A DNA stretch of 64,000 bases from positions 1,785,376 through 1,849,375 of the forward strand of contig NZ_OX373462.1 of assembly GCF_947331815.1 (NCBI RefSeq). Direction: 5' to 3'. The stretch comes from Cyanobacterium sp. uoEpiScrs1. Its GTDB lineage: Bacteria > Cyanobacteriota > Cyanobacteriia > Cyanobacteriales > Microcystaceae. This document shows, in pieces, positions 38,426-48,256 of this stretch. Position 1 is the first letter of the stretch; every line of letters starts with the position of its first letter. The position numbers and the translations under genes are program-made. The notes below the pieces were generated by a model. That model was given only the letters and a program-made list of their open reading frames with translations, made no database searches and had not been told where the DNA came from.

Positions 38426-40609
38426 TTATATCAACTGTTGACTGTCTAATGCCATTTTCATAAAAATACTGTGAGCACTTTGTTCTCGACAATTTTTTCC
38501 AGGGTGTCTTTGAACATAACTACCATCAGGCTGTAACTCCCAAGCTTGACGATTATCAGCTAGCATAATCCCTAAAATTTCTTGTAACTCCTGCATAATT
38601 GATGGCTCCTCGATAGGAGTTACAGCTTCAACCCGACGAGAAAGATTACGAGTCATCCAGTCAGCACTCCCAATATAAATTTTTTCTTTTCCACTATTTT
38701 GAAAATAAAAAATTCGTGAATGTTCTAAAAATCGACCTACAATGCTAATAACATTAATATTTTCACTTATTCCTTTAATCCCTGGACGTAAGCAACAAAT
38801 TCCCCGTATAATCAAGTCAATCTTAACTCCTGCTTGAGAAGCTTCATAGAGAGTTTTAATCATCTGGGGATCAACTAAGGCGTTCATTTTAGCTACAATA
38901 CGACTACTCTCTCCATTTTTACAATTTTCCGCTTCGCGATAAATCATCTCTATCACACGATCACGCATATTAACGGGAGCAACTAACAGTTTTCGGTAAT
39001 ATTTCTGACGAGAATATCCTGTAAGAAAATTAAATAAATCTGTTAAATCAGCTCCTAATTCTTCCCGACAACTTAATAAACCTAGATCAGTATACAATTT
39101 GGCTGTTTTAGAGTTATAGTTTCCTGTTCCAATATGGACGTAACGCCGGATTCTATTATCCTCTTGTCGCACTACTAAGACTACCTTAGTATGAGTTTTG
39201 AGTCCCGCCAACCCATAAACAACATGAACTCCAGATTGTTCTAAACGCCGAGCCCAAAGAATATTATTTTCTTCATCAAATCTCGCTTTTAATTCCACCA
39301 AGGCTGCCACTTGCTTACCATTCTCTGCTGCCGCCATTAAGGCATTGACAATAGGAGAATCTCCGGAAGTACGATACAGAGTTATTTTAATTGTTAAAAC
39401 ATTAGGGTCATAAGCAGCTTGGGTAATAAATTCTTCAACAGAAGCACTAAAAGAATCATAGGGGTGATGAACTAACAAATCGGAATTGCGAATTAGAGAA
39501 AAAATATTTTCTCCTTCCTGTTGAATTATGCTATTTTCATTGTTACTAACAACTTGTTTGATTCGTTGTAAAGGATTAGGAATGACTGCACTCCAAGGTT
39601 CATCTTTAAGATCAGAACGGGGAATAAACATAAAATAAAATAAGTCTTTGAGACTTAACAACCCGTCAATATGGTAAACATCAATCTCATCCAAAATTAA
39701 ATCTGTCATCAGTCTTTCCCGAATGTTACTGGGCGTAGAAGAGTGAATTTCTAAACGAACTGCCGATTTACCTACATGACGTTTGCGGAGTTCCTGTTCT
39801 ATGGCTAATAGGAGATCATCAGCTTCATCCTCTTCTACCGATAAATCCGCATTGCGGGTTACACGAAAGGGATGACATTCTTGCACAATCATTCCTGGAA
39901 ACAAAGCCTCCAAATTATGGGCGATCACTTGTTCAAGAGGTACTCCTGTCCAAGTGGCAATTTGATCATCTTCTTGATGGCGTAATTCTTTGGGCAGTGC
40001 GACAAAACGGGGTAGAACTTGAGGAACTTTAACCCTTGCAAAGTGTTCTGTTGCGATGTTAGGCTCACGAACTACAACCGCTAGGTTTAAGCTTAGGTTG
40101 GAAATATAAGGGAAAGGATGACTTGGATCAACTGCTAATGGTGTTAATACCGGAAAAATATAATTGTTAAAATATTGATGAAGATAACTACGTTGTTCTT
40201 GATCAAGATCGACATAATTAATTAAGTAAATTCCTTTAGAAATTAAAAGATTTTTAAGTATATATTCAAATAGATGATCCTGCTGTTTTACTAGAGAACG
40301 AAGGCGATTGCTAATATCAATTAACTGTTGAGAAGGGGTACGACCATCAGGAGTTAGTTTACTTACATTAGCAGCTACTTGCTGTTTTAATCCTGCCACG
40401 CGAACCATAAAGAATTCATCGAGGTTAGAGCTAAAAATTGCAGTAAATTTGAGGCGTTCCAGAAGTGGAGTTCTTTCATCTAATGCTTCGTGTAAGACTC
40501 GATAGTTGAATTCTAACCAGCTTAATTCTCGGTTGAAATAATATTGAGGATCTTTAAGGTTAAAGATCTCATTAACTACATCGACTTGAGATTCAATTTT
40601 TGAAAGCAT
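38426..40609 (-). CDS. ppk: polyphosphate kinase
   Basis: A 727-residue Ppk1 that reversibly makes polyphosphate from ATP. The N-terminal domain starts YYFNRELSWLEFNYRVLHEA, followed by FFMVRVAGLK. The catalytic regions include YDPNVLTIKITLYRT, ALVELKARFDEENNI, and THTKVVLVVRQ with the first catalytic histidine. The HIGTGNYNSKTAKLYTDLGL segment lies near residue 495, with SADWMTRNLSRRVEA containing the second conserved arginine cluster later. Length is normal. It converges with murF across 132 nt. Confidence 0.95.
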   Translation of the reverse strand: MLSKIESQVDVVNEIFNLKDPQYYFNRELSWLEFNYRVLHEALDERTPLLERLKFTAIFSSNLDEFFMVRVAGLKQQVAANVSKLTPDGRTPSQQLIDISNRLRSLVKQQDHLFEYILKNLLISKGIYLINYVDLDQEQRSYLHQYFNNYIFPVLTPLAVDPSHPFPYISNLSLNLAVVVREPNIATEHFARVKVPQVLPRFVALPKELRHQEDDQIATWTGVPLEQVIAHNLEALFPGMIVQECHPFRVTRNADLSVEEDEADDLLLAIEQELRKRHVGKSAVRLEIHSSTPSNIRERLMTDLILDEIDVYHIDGLLSLKDLFYFMFIPRSDLKDEPWSAVIPNPLQRIKQVVSNNENSIIQQEGENIFSLIRNSDLLVHHPYDSFSASVEEFITQAAYDPNVLTIKITLYRTSGDSPIVNALMAAAENGKQVAALVELKARFDEENNILWARRLEQSGVHVVYGLAGLKTHTKVVLVVRQEDNRIRRYVHIGTGNYNSKTAKLYTDLGLLSCREELGADLTDLFNFLTGYSRQKYYRKLLVAPVNMRDRVIEMIYREAENCKNGESSRIVAKMNALVDPQMIKTLYEASQAGVKIDLIIRGICCLRPGIKGISENINVISIVGRFLEHSRIFYFQNSGKEKIYIGSADWMTRNLSRRVEAVTPIEEPSIMQELQEILGIMLADNRQAWELQPDGSYVQRHPGKNCREQSAHSIFMKMALDSQQLI

Positions 40610-41204
40610 ATAATATGATTTTGAGATAGAAGTTATTGCCTTTGATTGTATATTTAATCTGTTCTTTCAGAATAAGAATATAGATAAAATTAGTTAAATA
40701 ATTTTAAAAAAATGATTGTTATTATTAACATAATAAGTTTAAACATAATAAATTTAACTATTAATATTAGGAGGAAGGTTAGCTTATTTTGTTCTTCTAA
40801 ATCAAGAGAATATTTATCGGACATATAAATATAAGCAGTTAGTCAAGAAAAAAGTTGATCGATCCATTCTAAACACTTGATTGTTTTTGATATATATTAA
40901 ATATTTTTAGTTTATTATTAACTACTTCCATTAAATAATACCTATAAACTAAGAATTAATTGGATTTGTTTACTTTTATTTTGTATGTTATTAACAGTAA
41001 TTAATTGTTTTAAGTCGTTATTTATATAGTTTCTATAAAAATCAAAGAAAATATATTCAGTATTTAACTACCTATTTTGAATAAAAATATCTTATCTAAT
41101 GACATAAATTTAACTTTATAGCTAATATATACTTCATTTGTTAATACTATTTAATGAAAATCAGTCTATTAAAGTAGAAAAATTTAATAAACAAAATTTA
41201 TTTA

Positions 41205-41244
41205 CTTGATATATTTTTTATAGATTTATAAAAAATATATCAAG
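41205..41244. repeat. 18-bp perfect AT hairpin
   Basis: Arms 41205-41222 and 41227-41244 are exact reverse complements over 18 bp, with a 4-nt loop. The nearest gene 3' end (cyclophilin, minus strand) is 500 nt away. Confidence 0.45.
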
Positions 41245-41564
41245 ATGATTATCTAGGGTATAAATCTGCGGAAAAATTTTAATAAATTAAATTAGGAAAG
41301 ATTTTCTCTTAATGGAATAGGTGATAAGATATATAAAGTTTTTAGAAGTTTAATATCCCAACTTAGTAAAAATAACCTTAATAGTCGTTAATTCATATTT
41401 TATGAAATGAAATACCGTCTTTTTCTCTAAATAAGTTATCAACACTATAAAATACTTTTGTGATATTAATATGAGATTTTATCTGCACAGCACTTATATT
41501 TTAACAAATGCTGATTTTTGTATAAATTTACTGTTTTCTTTTTTATCTATGGTTTTTTATTATG

Positions 41565-41708
41565 TTAATGTACAAAAACACAAAATTCCTGCGGCTTAGC
41601 AGCAGCATAGTCGCAGGCTTTCAGTAAATCCAGTTTATTGAATAAGCCGACAGACTCAAATCTTAGAACTGTATCACTCCCAGTCTCACTAAAGCTATCA
41701 TCAATAAG
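41565..41708 (-). pseudogene. unidentified open frame, possible gene remnant
   Basis: A 47-codon open frame without an ATG, directly downstream of the cyclophilin gene. It ends in TAA and reads plausibly as protein (for example GLFNKLDLLKACDYAAAKPQ). Its GC content is higher than the spacer beside it. No family is recognised. It overlaps the terminator-like hairpin at 41588-41617. It could be the tail of a lost gene or coincidence. Confidence 0.25.
41588..41617 (-). terminator. intrinsic terminator candidate after cyclophilin gene
   Basis: On the minus strand a GC-rich stem CCTGCG/CGCAGG (41612-41617 with 41588-41593) is followed by a T-rich tract read from 41587 down to about 41571. It lies 130 nt after the cyclophilin stop codon. 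Confidence 0.45.
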
Positions 41709-41746
41709 TCATCTAGATTACTATTTTAGTATTAAATATCTATGAG

Positions 41747-42490
41747 TTATAGTTTTAGATTTTCTAAACCAAAAATAACTTTAGCTGAGTCAATATGATC
41801 GCCCTGTTCAATATTATCAATGGTATCCATTCCTTGAGTTACATAAGCAAACACAGCATAGTCTCCATCGAGAAAAGCTAAGTCTGACAGAGCAAAATAG
41901 AATTGGGAAGAAGCACTATCAGGCATTTGGGAACGAGCCATAGCCACTGCGCCACGGGTATGGGGCAGAACTACTGTTTTTTTTACAGAAGCCCCTTGTC
42001 GACCTAAAGCTCTACCATAGATAGGTTTTTCGTCCCCATCTAACTTAATTTCAAGGGGAACATAACGAGTTTTCTTGCTATCAGGATCAACAAAACTCCC
42101 AGTTCCAGTTCCTTGGGGATCCCCCCCCTGGGCTACAAAAGGTTGAGGATCTTTAACTACTCTATGGAAAGTCAATCCATTGTAAAAGCCACGGTCAACT
42201 AAATCAATAAAATTTCCAGCTGTGACGGGAGCATCTTCTCCATTGACTTCAATCGTGACAGGGGAGCCTTTGATGATCATTTCTACTATTGCTTTGCCCT
42301 CAAGTCTGGGAACATAGTTGTCCATATCTAATTGATTATCTTGATCATTCAGTATTGATTGAATCGAGTTTTCACTAGTATTGGCATCAGAAGAAGTCGC
42401 TGATGGACTGGAACATCCTGTTAAAAACAAACCGCTAACTAAAATTAAACAAGCCAAGATAGTTGACCAACGCTGTAGTAATTTTTTCAT
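41747..42490 (-). CDS. lipoprotein cyclophilin-type peptidyl-prolyl isomerase
   Basis: A 247-residue exported foldase. Residues 1-25 are a lipoprotein signal ending in the lipobox LTGC, with cysteine 26 as the acylation site, so it is membrane-anchored in the periplasm or thylakoid lumen. After a serine/asparagine-rich linker the cyclophilin domain starts about residue 65. It includes [51 protein letters not shown] and [17 protein letters not shown]. The catalytic-site FHR and QFYF residues are intact. It is a single gene on the minus strand. Confidence 0.92.
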   Translation of the reverse strand: MKKLLQRWSTILACLILVSGLFLTGCSSPSATSSDANTSENSIQSILNDQDNQLDMDNYVPRLEGKAIVEMIIKGSPVTIEVNGEDAPVTAGNFIDLVDRGFYNGLTFHRVVKDPQPFVAQGGDPQGTGTGSFVDPDSKKTRYVPLEIKLDGDEKPIYGRALGRQGASVKKTVVLPHTRGAVAMARSQMPDSASSQFYFALSDLAFLDGDYAVFAYVTQGMDTIDNIEQGDHIDSAKVIFGLENLKL

Positions 42491-43033
42491 TTTGATTCTC
42501 TAATATTATGGTTGGCAATCATTATAAGCCCTCGAGGTAGCTTCAAAAAACAAGCTAATTTAGTCCTTTGGTCTTCTAATTCTGATAGAAAGATAAGTCC
42601 TTCCCACATAAGTTAAAAGAATTCCCTTACATTGCTTAATCAGTAGATAGAAAGAGTTTGTCTGTCATTTAATCTTTTTTGAATACCAGTCTATATAGCT
42701 TAGACATTTTTAAGAACATCTATAAACTTCGATAGGGTTGAGTTCCAATAGTGGACTTTTTCCTTTTCCTTCTTGAATCTATTCTGGATTTCTCTAATGT
42801 TTAAAATAAAATCAGACTGGAAATAGAATCTATAAGTTAGGCTAGCAGTTCGATGGTATGGAAGATTTCCTGATGAGTAAATTGAATTACTTTTTTATCG
42901 TTAACAAAGAAAATGCAAAGTTTAAGATAACTAAATATCCAACTTAAAGAATAAAAGTATTCTTATTCAACCCACTATTTTGTGGTTATTTTATGACAAT
43001 GGCTCGGGGCGTAAACTAGCAAGATTGCATTTT
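42491..43033. other. spacer between cyclophilin and decarboxylase genes
   Basis: No gene is supported. A minus-strand open piece of 38 codons near 42855-42970 ends in a protein-like stretch (VIQFTHQEIFHTIELLA), but chance is likely. The region holds the cyclophilin promoter. Confidence 0.45.
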
Positions 43034-44704
43034 TCAATTTACTTTTGGGTTAGCTATGCTTAGTCTACATTTTAAATTTCCTGACTTTTTGGAAAAACGG
43101 ATATTTTCGCCATAATCAACGGGGCAATCAATAACTGCGGGAACGTCTTGTTCTAAAGCAGTCTTTAAAGTAGGAATTAGGTCCGCAGCTGACTCAACTC
43201 GATATCCTTTTAATCCCATACTTTCAGCAAATTTAACAAAGTCAGGATTGCTAAATCTAATAAATGCTGATTCTCCGAACTGATTAAGTTGTTTCCATTC
43301 AATCAACCCATAACCATTGTCGTTAAAAATCAAAGTAACAAAAGAGGTTCCGACCCGTAAAGCAGTTTCTAATTCCTGACAATTCATCATAAACCCGCCA
43401 TCTCCTGTGACGGCTACCACCTTCTTATCAGGGTGAACCAACTTAGCAGCTATCGCTCCTGGAATAGCAATTCCCATGGCAGCAAACCCGTTAGATATCA
43501 GACAGGTATTGGGAGTATCACAATGATAATGACGAGCGATCCACATTTTATGCGCTCCTACATCAGAAATCACAATGTCTTCTGGACCCATTACCTGACG
43601 TAAATCATAAATAATCTTTTGGGGTTTAATAGGATACTCTTTATCATGGGCGTATTGTTTATAATCAGCGACAATTTCTTTTCTTAAACTTGTCACAACC
43701 TCTGTTAATTGTCCCTGGCGATCAGCTCTTTTCAGTATATCTATCAAGGAATCAGAAATGTCACCAACTACTTCTACTAAAGGAATATAACTACTATCAA
43801 TTTCAGCCGCTTCCATGCCTATATGAATAATAGGTGTTGTTCCCTCAGGATTCCATTTTTTAGGAGAATATTCAATTAAATCGTACCCTACTGCGATCAC
43901 TAAACTACATTTTTCGAAGGCATAGCTAATCAAATCCCGTTGCTGTAATCCCAAAGTCCATAAAGCTAAAGGATGAGTGTAAGGCACTATCCCTTTGCCC
44001 ATAAAAGTATTGACTACTGGAATATTCAAGGTAGTGGCAAATTTTGTTAATGCTTCACTGGCTTGAGCGCGAATGGTTCCATTACCTACCAAGATCAGGG
44101 GGTTTTTTGCCTTTGAAATGGCCATAGCCGCTGCATTTAAACTACGATAGGAAGCGTACGTTTTTTCTTGTTCATCTTGTTTAAGAGGATGCCCAAAAGC
44201 GGGCATAGCGGCAATATTTTCTGGTAAATCAATATGAACTGCCCCTGGCTTCTCACTTTTTGCTATTTTAAATGCTTTTCTAGTAATTTCAGGGGTAATA
44301 CTTGGACGGACAATTTGCTTGTTCCATTTAGTTACTGGAGCAAACATGGCTACTAAATCTAGATATTGATGAGATTCAATATGCATGCGATCAGTTCCCA
44401 CCTGTCCTGTGATAGCTACTAATGGCGCACCATCGAGGTTAGCGTCAGCTACTCCTGTCATCAAATTAGTTGCCCCTGGACCAAGAGTAGACAAACATAC
44501 TCCTGGATTTCCCGTCAGTCGCCCATAAACGTCAGCCATAAAAGCTGCCCCTTGTTCATGACGAGTAGTGATAAATTTGATAGAAGAATGCTTTAATGCC
44601 TCAAGGACATGGAGATTTTCTTCTCCAGGAAGTCCGAAGATGTACTCCACTCCTTCATTTTCTAGACATTCAACTAGTAATTCAGCTGTTGTTGGCGCCC
44701 CCAT
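43034..44704 (-). CDS. kgd: 2-oxoglutarate decarboxylase (ThDP enzyme, ALS-like)
   Basis: A 556-residue thiamin-diphosphate enzyme of the acetolactate-synthase superfamily. The catalytic glutamate is E50 in TTRHEQGAAFMAD, and the ThDP/Mg motif runs from GDGGFMMN near residue 431 to FNDNGYGL. Enzymes of this type are often annotated as acetolactate synthase. I call it 2-oxoglutarate decarboxylase because it sits directly downstream of a succinic-semialdehyde-dehydrogenase-like gene on the same strand, the pairing established in Synechococcus PCC 7002 (A2770/A2771) as the cyanobacterial TCA bypass. A true acetolactate synthase cannot be fully excluded. The intergenic gap is 171 nt. Confidence 0.82.
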   Translation of the reverse strand: MGAPTTAELLVECLENEGVEYIFGLPGEENLHVLEALKHSSIKFITTRHEQGAAFMADVYGRLTGNPGVCLSTLGPGATNLMTGVADANLDGAPLVAITGQVGTDRMHIESHQYLDLVAMFAPVTKWNKQIVRPSITPEITRKAFKIAKSEKPGAVHIDLPENIAAMPAFGHPLKQDEQEKTYASYRSLNAAAMAISKAKNPLILVGNGTIRAQASEALTKFATTLNIPVVNTFMGKGIVPYTHPLALWTLGLQQRDLISYAFEKCSLVIAVGYDLIEYSPKKWNPEGTTPIIHIGMEAAEIDSSYIPLVEVVGDISDSLIDILKRADRQGQLTEVVTSLRKEIVADYKQYAHDKEYPIKPQKIIYDLRQVMGPEDIVISDVGAHKMWIARHYHCDTPNTCLISNGFAAMGIAIPGAIAAKLVHPDKKVVAVTGDGGFMMNCQELETALRVGTSFVTLIFNDNGYGLIEWKQLNQFGESAFIRFSNPDFVKFAESMGLKGYRVESAADLIPTLKTALEQDVPAVIDCPVDYGENIRFSKKSGNLKCRLSIANPKVN

Positions 44705-44765
44705 AATTACTATCCCTAAGATTGATAAATCATTTTAGTCTGTACTGATCTCTAGACAATCTTTA

Positions 44766-44800
44766 CCGAAGGGAAGACGTATTTTAGTAACTTCCTTCGG
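44766..44800. promoter_or_regulatory. GC-rich hairpin between dehydrogenase and decarboxylase genes
   Basis: Stem ccgaagg/ccttcgg (44766-44772 with 44794-44800) extends past a one-base bulge by three more pairs (aag/ctt). No T-run follows on the minus strand, so it is more likely a processing or stabilising structure in a shared transcript than a terminator. Confidence 0.35.
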
Positions 44801-44875
44801 ACTTTTAATTGTGAAATATTTATCCAAACTAACCAAAAATACTTGAATATAATCTGCTCAGTATGGCAACATTAA

Positions 44876-46243
44876 TCACTTGATCCAAATAGTTTTTACG
44901 TTGACAAATTCTTGAATGCCTTGAATACCTAATTCTCGTCCGTAACCTGATCTCTTGATCCCGCCAAACGGTAAGCGAGGATCAGATTTGACTAGCCCAT
45001 TGATAAAGACGCATCCAGCTTCAAGCTCTTCCACCAATTGTTCTTGTTCCATAGGATTATTAGTCCAACCGCTAGCTCCTAACCCAAAGGTGGTACTATT
45101 AGCTAATTCAATAGCTTCATCGAGATCTGCAACCTGAAAGAGTAATGCAACAGGACCAAAGAATTCATCACTATAACCAGGAGAATCTACAGGAATATTT
45201 TTTAAGATAGTTGGAGGATAGAAATTTCCAACACGATCACGGTCAGGTTGACCACCGACTAAGATTTTAGCCCCTTTGGTTACAGTTTCTTGAACTTGTT
45301 TATCAATATCTTGAAGAATTTTAGGCGTAGCCAAGGGTCCAATATCTATCTCTTCTAACATGGGATCACCCATTTTCAGAGTTTGAAATTTTTTTACTAA
45401 AAGTCGCTCGAAACGTTCAGCGACTGATTTGACTAAGATAAACCGTTTTGCGGCAATACAAGATTGCCCATTATTATGCATTCGGGCAGTAACGGCAGTA
45501 GTAGCAGCAGCTTCAATATTGGCACTATCTAAGATGATGAAAGGGTCACTCCCTCCTAATTCTAAGACCGTTTTTTTTATATTTTTTCCCGCTGTAGATA
45601 AAAAACTAATCCCAGCCGGTTCACTCCCAGTTAAGGTTCCTGCTTTTATGCGCTTATCAGTCATTACGGCCTCAACCTGCGGGGCACTTATTAAGAAAGT
45701 TTGAAATGCCCCTTCCGGCAATTTAGCAGAGTTAAAAATTATTTCAATGGCTAGAGCGCATTGAGGGACATTAGAAGCATGTTTAAGAATACATACATTC
45801 CCAGCCATTAAAGTGGGGGCTGCAAAACGAAAAACTTGCCAAAATGGAAAATTCCATGGCATGACAGCTAAAATTATTCCCAAAGGTTGATAGCGAATAA
45901 AACTGCGATTGGCCTCAGTGACTACTGGAATATCCTTAAGAAATTCAGAAGCATTTTCGGCATAAAAACGGCAAACAAGAGCACATTTTTTGATTTCGTC
46001 CATTGCCTCTTTAATAGGTTTTCCCATTTCCAAGGTTATCAGCTTAGCAAATTTGCAATAGTCTTCCTCTAAAATGTCGGCAGTATTGTTTAACCATCGA
46101 CTTCGTTGTGCCATTGTCGTTTTACGATATTTTTTAAAAGTTTTATCTGCCAGGGCAAGCTTGGTCTCAATTTCTGAGTCTGTTAGTGGTTCAAAAGTCT
46201 TTAAAATTTTGCCTGTTGTTGGGTTTACTGTAGCAATACTCAT
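44876..46243 (-). CDS. gabD: succinic semialdehyde dehydrogenase
   Basis: A 455-residue aldehyde dehydrogenase. Family motifs are MPWNFPFWQVFRFAAPTLMAGN, the catalytic glutamate in VLELGGSDPFIILD, and the catalytic cysteine near residue 260 in NNGQSCIAAKR. Later motifs are FGPVALLFQV, FGLGASGWTNN and LPFGGIKRSGYGRELG. The short N-terminus (SIATVNPTTGKILKTF) and length of 455 match the cyanobacterial succinate-semialdehyde type, which converts the decarboxylase product to succinate. It is the upstream gene of the two-gene unit. Confidence 0.88.
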   Translation of the reverse strand: MSIATVNPTTGKILKTFEPLTDSEIETKLALADKTFKKYRKTTMAQRSRWLNNTADILEEDYCKFAKLITLEMGKPIKEAMDEIKKCALVCRFYAENASEFLKDIPVVTEANRSFIRYQPLGIILAVMPWNFPFWQVFRFAAPTLMAGNVCILKHASNVPQCALAIEIIFNSAKLPEGAFQTFLISAPQVEAVMTDKRIKAGTLTGSEPAGISFLSTAGKNIKKTVLELGGSDPFIILDSANIEAAATTAVTARMHNNGQSCIAAKRFILVKSVAERFERLLVKKFQTLKMGDPMLEEIDIGPLATPKILQDIDKQVQETVTKGAKILVGGQPDRDRVGNFYPPTILKNIPVDSPGYSDEFFGPVALLFQVADLDEAIELANSTTFGLGASGWTNNPMEQEQLVEELEAGCVFINGLVKSDPRLPFGGIKRSGYGRELGIQGIQEFVNVKTIWIK

Positions 46244-47299
46244 AATATTTGTTTTCCCTATTGACTAGGGTTACTTTAAATTTATATCCTTGTTTCAGTG
46301 TGCTGTTCATTTGTTGACCAAAACGGTATTCTTTGTAAATTTTTAACTTCTATGCTTTTAAAAAACTTTCTATATCTAGTTTTAGAATTCAAATTCTATA
46401 TGTTACGCGTACTTGCCGACTCGAAAGTTTATATTTAAAACTTTAGTCTCGTTAGAGAGAGAGCTTAATCACTTACTAAAGATATTAAGTATTTTTGCAG
46501 CTACTTAATATCTTTAGTAACTAATGTGGCTAAGTCGTATTTTTGGAGAATAGTGTACCTAATTTACCCCCGTACAGATGCTGTTCTAACATAATAGTAT
46601 TTCAATATTTTTTTTACACAATCAATAATAGTTTCAGTTATAAGAAAATTAACTTACTATTAAGTTAATACCATTTTTAATTGTTTTTTTAACGAAATAA
46701 TATTAAACTCGAAAATAACTAAATATCTAGTATACAGACTTTTTAGCTTGACTAAAATAAAATTATATAAATGGTTAAATAGAATTACTAGATAATCTTT
46801 GAAGCAACTTTAGACAATAAGAACAGAATAATAATTCTTTAAAATAAAAGTCTGATAAATCTCAATAAATAGTTTTAAAAATCAATTTTGTATCAGTTTC
46901 TTAACATGAGACATTATAGTTTCCGTAAGTTAATACATTTTATCCTACAATAACTGCATAATAGTTAACTTATTACTTTAAAATTACGGCAGTTTCCATA
47001 AATTGTATGGTAAAATAATTGATGAGATCCTATATACAAATAACGAATTAAAGATATTATTTTACAGTAAATCCGAATTAATATTTTTATTTGTTAAACT
47101 TAATTGAATTAAAAGTTTAGGTCTAAAAGAACTAAGTATCAGCTCTATACAAGTTTTTGTTTACATCATCACAAGCATATCATTTTATCAAAAGTAGATA
47201 CCATAAAATAATTAAAAAAAGTATGCATTTTCTGTTTTAAGCCAGACAGTTAGAGTGTAGACAAATCCTACTTAGAAAATCAACTCCTTGTTGATTTTT
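46244..47299. other. 1.1-kb spacer
   Basis: No gene. It contains the gabD promoter region and an orphan 19-bp hairpin at 46473-46520. Confidence 0.5.
46473..46520. repeat. orphan 19-bp perfect hairpin
   Basis: Arms 46473-46491 and 46502-46520 are exact reverse complements over 19 bp with a 10-nt loop. It is 230 nt upstream of gabD and 780 nt beyond rluD. Confidence 0.5.
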
Positions 47300-47303
47300 C
47301 TAA
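47272..47303 (-). terminator. terminator hairpin overlapping the rluD stop
   Basis: A 13-bp stem with a one-base bulge (47272-47284 with 47290-47303) and a 5-nt loop. It includes the rluD stop codon. Confidence 0.5.
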
Positions 47304-48256
47304 CATCGTTTACGCAATATAGATAAAAGTTTAGTAAAAGCTTCTTGAAGAGGAGCAATTACTTCGATTGGTTTTCCTGTCACTGGATGTTCTAAACTTA
47401 ACTTGTGAGCGTGTAAAACCTGACCCGTTAAATTTACTCCGACTGATCCTTTAAAAGAATATAGTGGATCGCCTACAATAGGATGACCAATATAACTACT
47501 ATGAACCCTTATCTGATGAGTGCGTCCAGTTTCCAGGCGAAATTTAACGAGAGTATAGTTCCCTAGCCTTTCCAATATTTCCCAATGAGTTACCGCCTCA
47601 CGTCCCCCCTTTTCCACGGGGACTACTGCCATTTTTTTGCGGTCGACCCTATGACGGCCAATTGGCAAATTGATTGTACCATTGTTCTCCTGGTTGTGAG
47701 TAAGACTACTCCCCTGTTCCTTAAAATGAGGAATACCGTAAACTATACCTAAATACTCTCGTCTCGCTGTTTTTGTTTTCAACTGACTTTGTAGGTGCTG
47801 GTGAGCATGATCAGTTTTTGCTACCATTAAAGCTCCTGTTGTATCCTTGTCAAGACGATGAACAATCCCTGGTCGTTGTACTCCTGCAATTCCTGCTAAT
47901 TTAGGAAAATGGTACAATAGTCCATGGACTATTGTATTAGTGGAATGGCCAGGAGCAGGGTGAACTACTAAGCCTGCAGGTTTATTGATAATGATGAGAG
48001 AGTCATCTTCGTAAAGAATATCAAGAGGAATAGGTTCTGGTTTCAGATCCAACTGTCGAGGAGGAGGAAAAGAGATAAGAAGATGATCTCCTGAACGAAC
48101 CTTAGTTTTCTTATTGGTACAAATTTGACGGTTAATTTGAACGTTCCCTTGTTTAATGAGCTTTTGAAGATGTGATCGGGAAACATCTTTTAAATTTTGA
48201 GACAACCAAAGATCAAGGCGATCACTTGTTTTCATTACGGTTAACTCTATTTTCAT
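47300..48256 (-). CDS. rluD: RluD-type 23S rRNA pseudouridine synthase
   Basis: A 318-residue RNA-modification enzyme of the RluA/RluD family. An N-terminal S4 RNA-binding domain (about residues 8-70: DRLDLWLSQNLKDVSRSHLQKL) precedes the catalytic domain. The catalytic aspartate is in RPGIVHRLDKDTTGALMVAK near 138. NKPAGLVVHPAPGHSTNT and LETGRTHQIRVHSSYIGHPIVG are further signatures. The RluD-like features suggest 23S rRNA as substrate, but RluA/C/D cannot be separated surely by eye. An alternative start at 48235 (MKTSDRL) would remove seven residues. Confidence 0.88.
   Translation of the reverse strand: MKIELTVMKTSDRLDLWLSQNLKDVSRSHLQKLIKQGNVQINRQICTNKKTKVRSGDHLLISFPPPRQLDLKPEPIPLDILYEDDSLIIINKPAGLVVHPAPGHSTNTIVHGLLYHFPKLAGIAGVQRPGIVHRLDKDTTGALMVAKTDHAHQHLQSQLKTKTARREYLGIVYGIPHFKEQGSSLTHNQENNGTINLPIGRHRVDRKKMAVVPVEKGGREAVTHWEILERLGNYTLVKFRLETGRTHQIRVHSSYIGHPIVGDPLYSFKGSVGVNLTGQVLHAHKLSLEHPVTGKPIEVIAPLQEAFTKLLSILRKRC

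Larger units (their letters stand above)
40610..41746. other. 1.1-kb spacer
   Basis: No intact gene. It contains an 18-bp hairpin at 41205-41244, a terminator at 41588-41617, and a GC-richer minus-strand open frame at 41565-41708. Confidence 0.5.

Noticed and set aside
42855-42970. Minus-strand 38-codon open piece ending in a protein-like stretch, between cyclophilin and decarboxylase genes
   Set aside because: Too short and without identifiable homology; likely coincidence.
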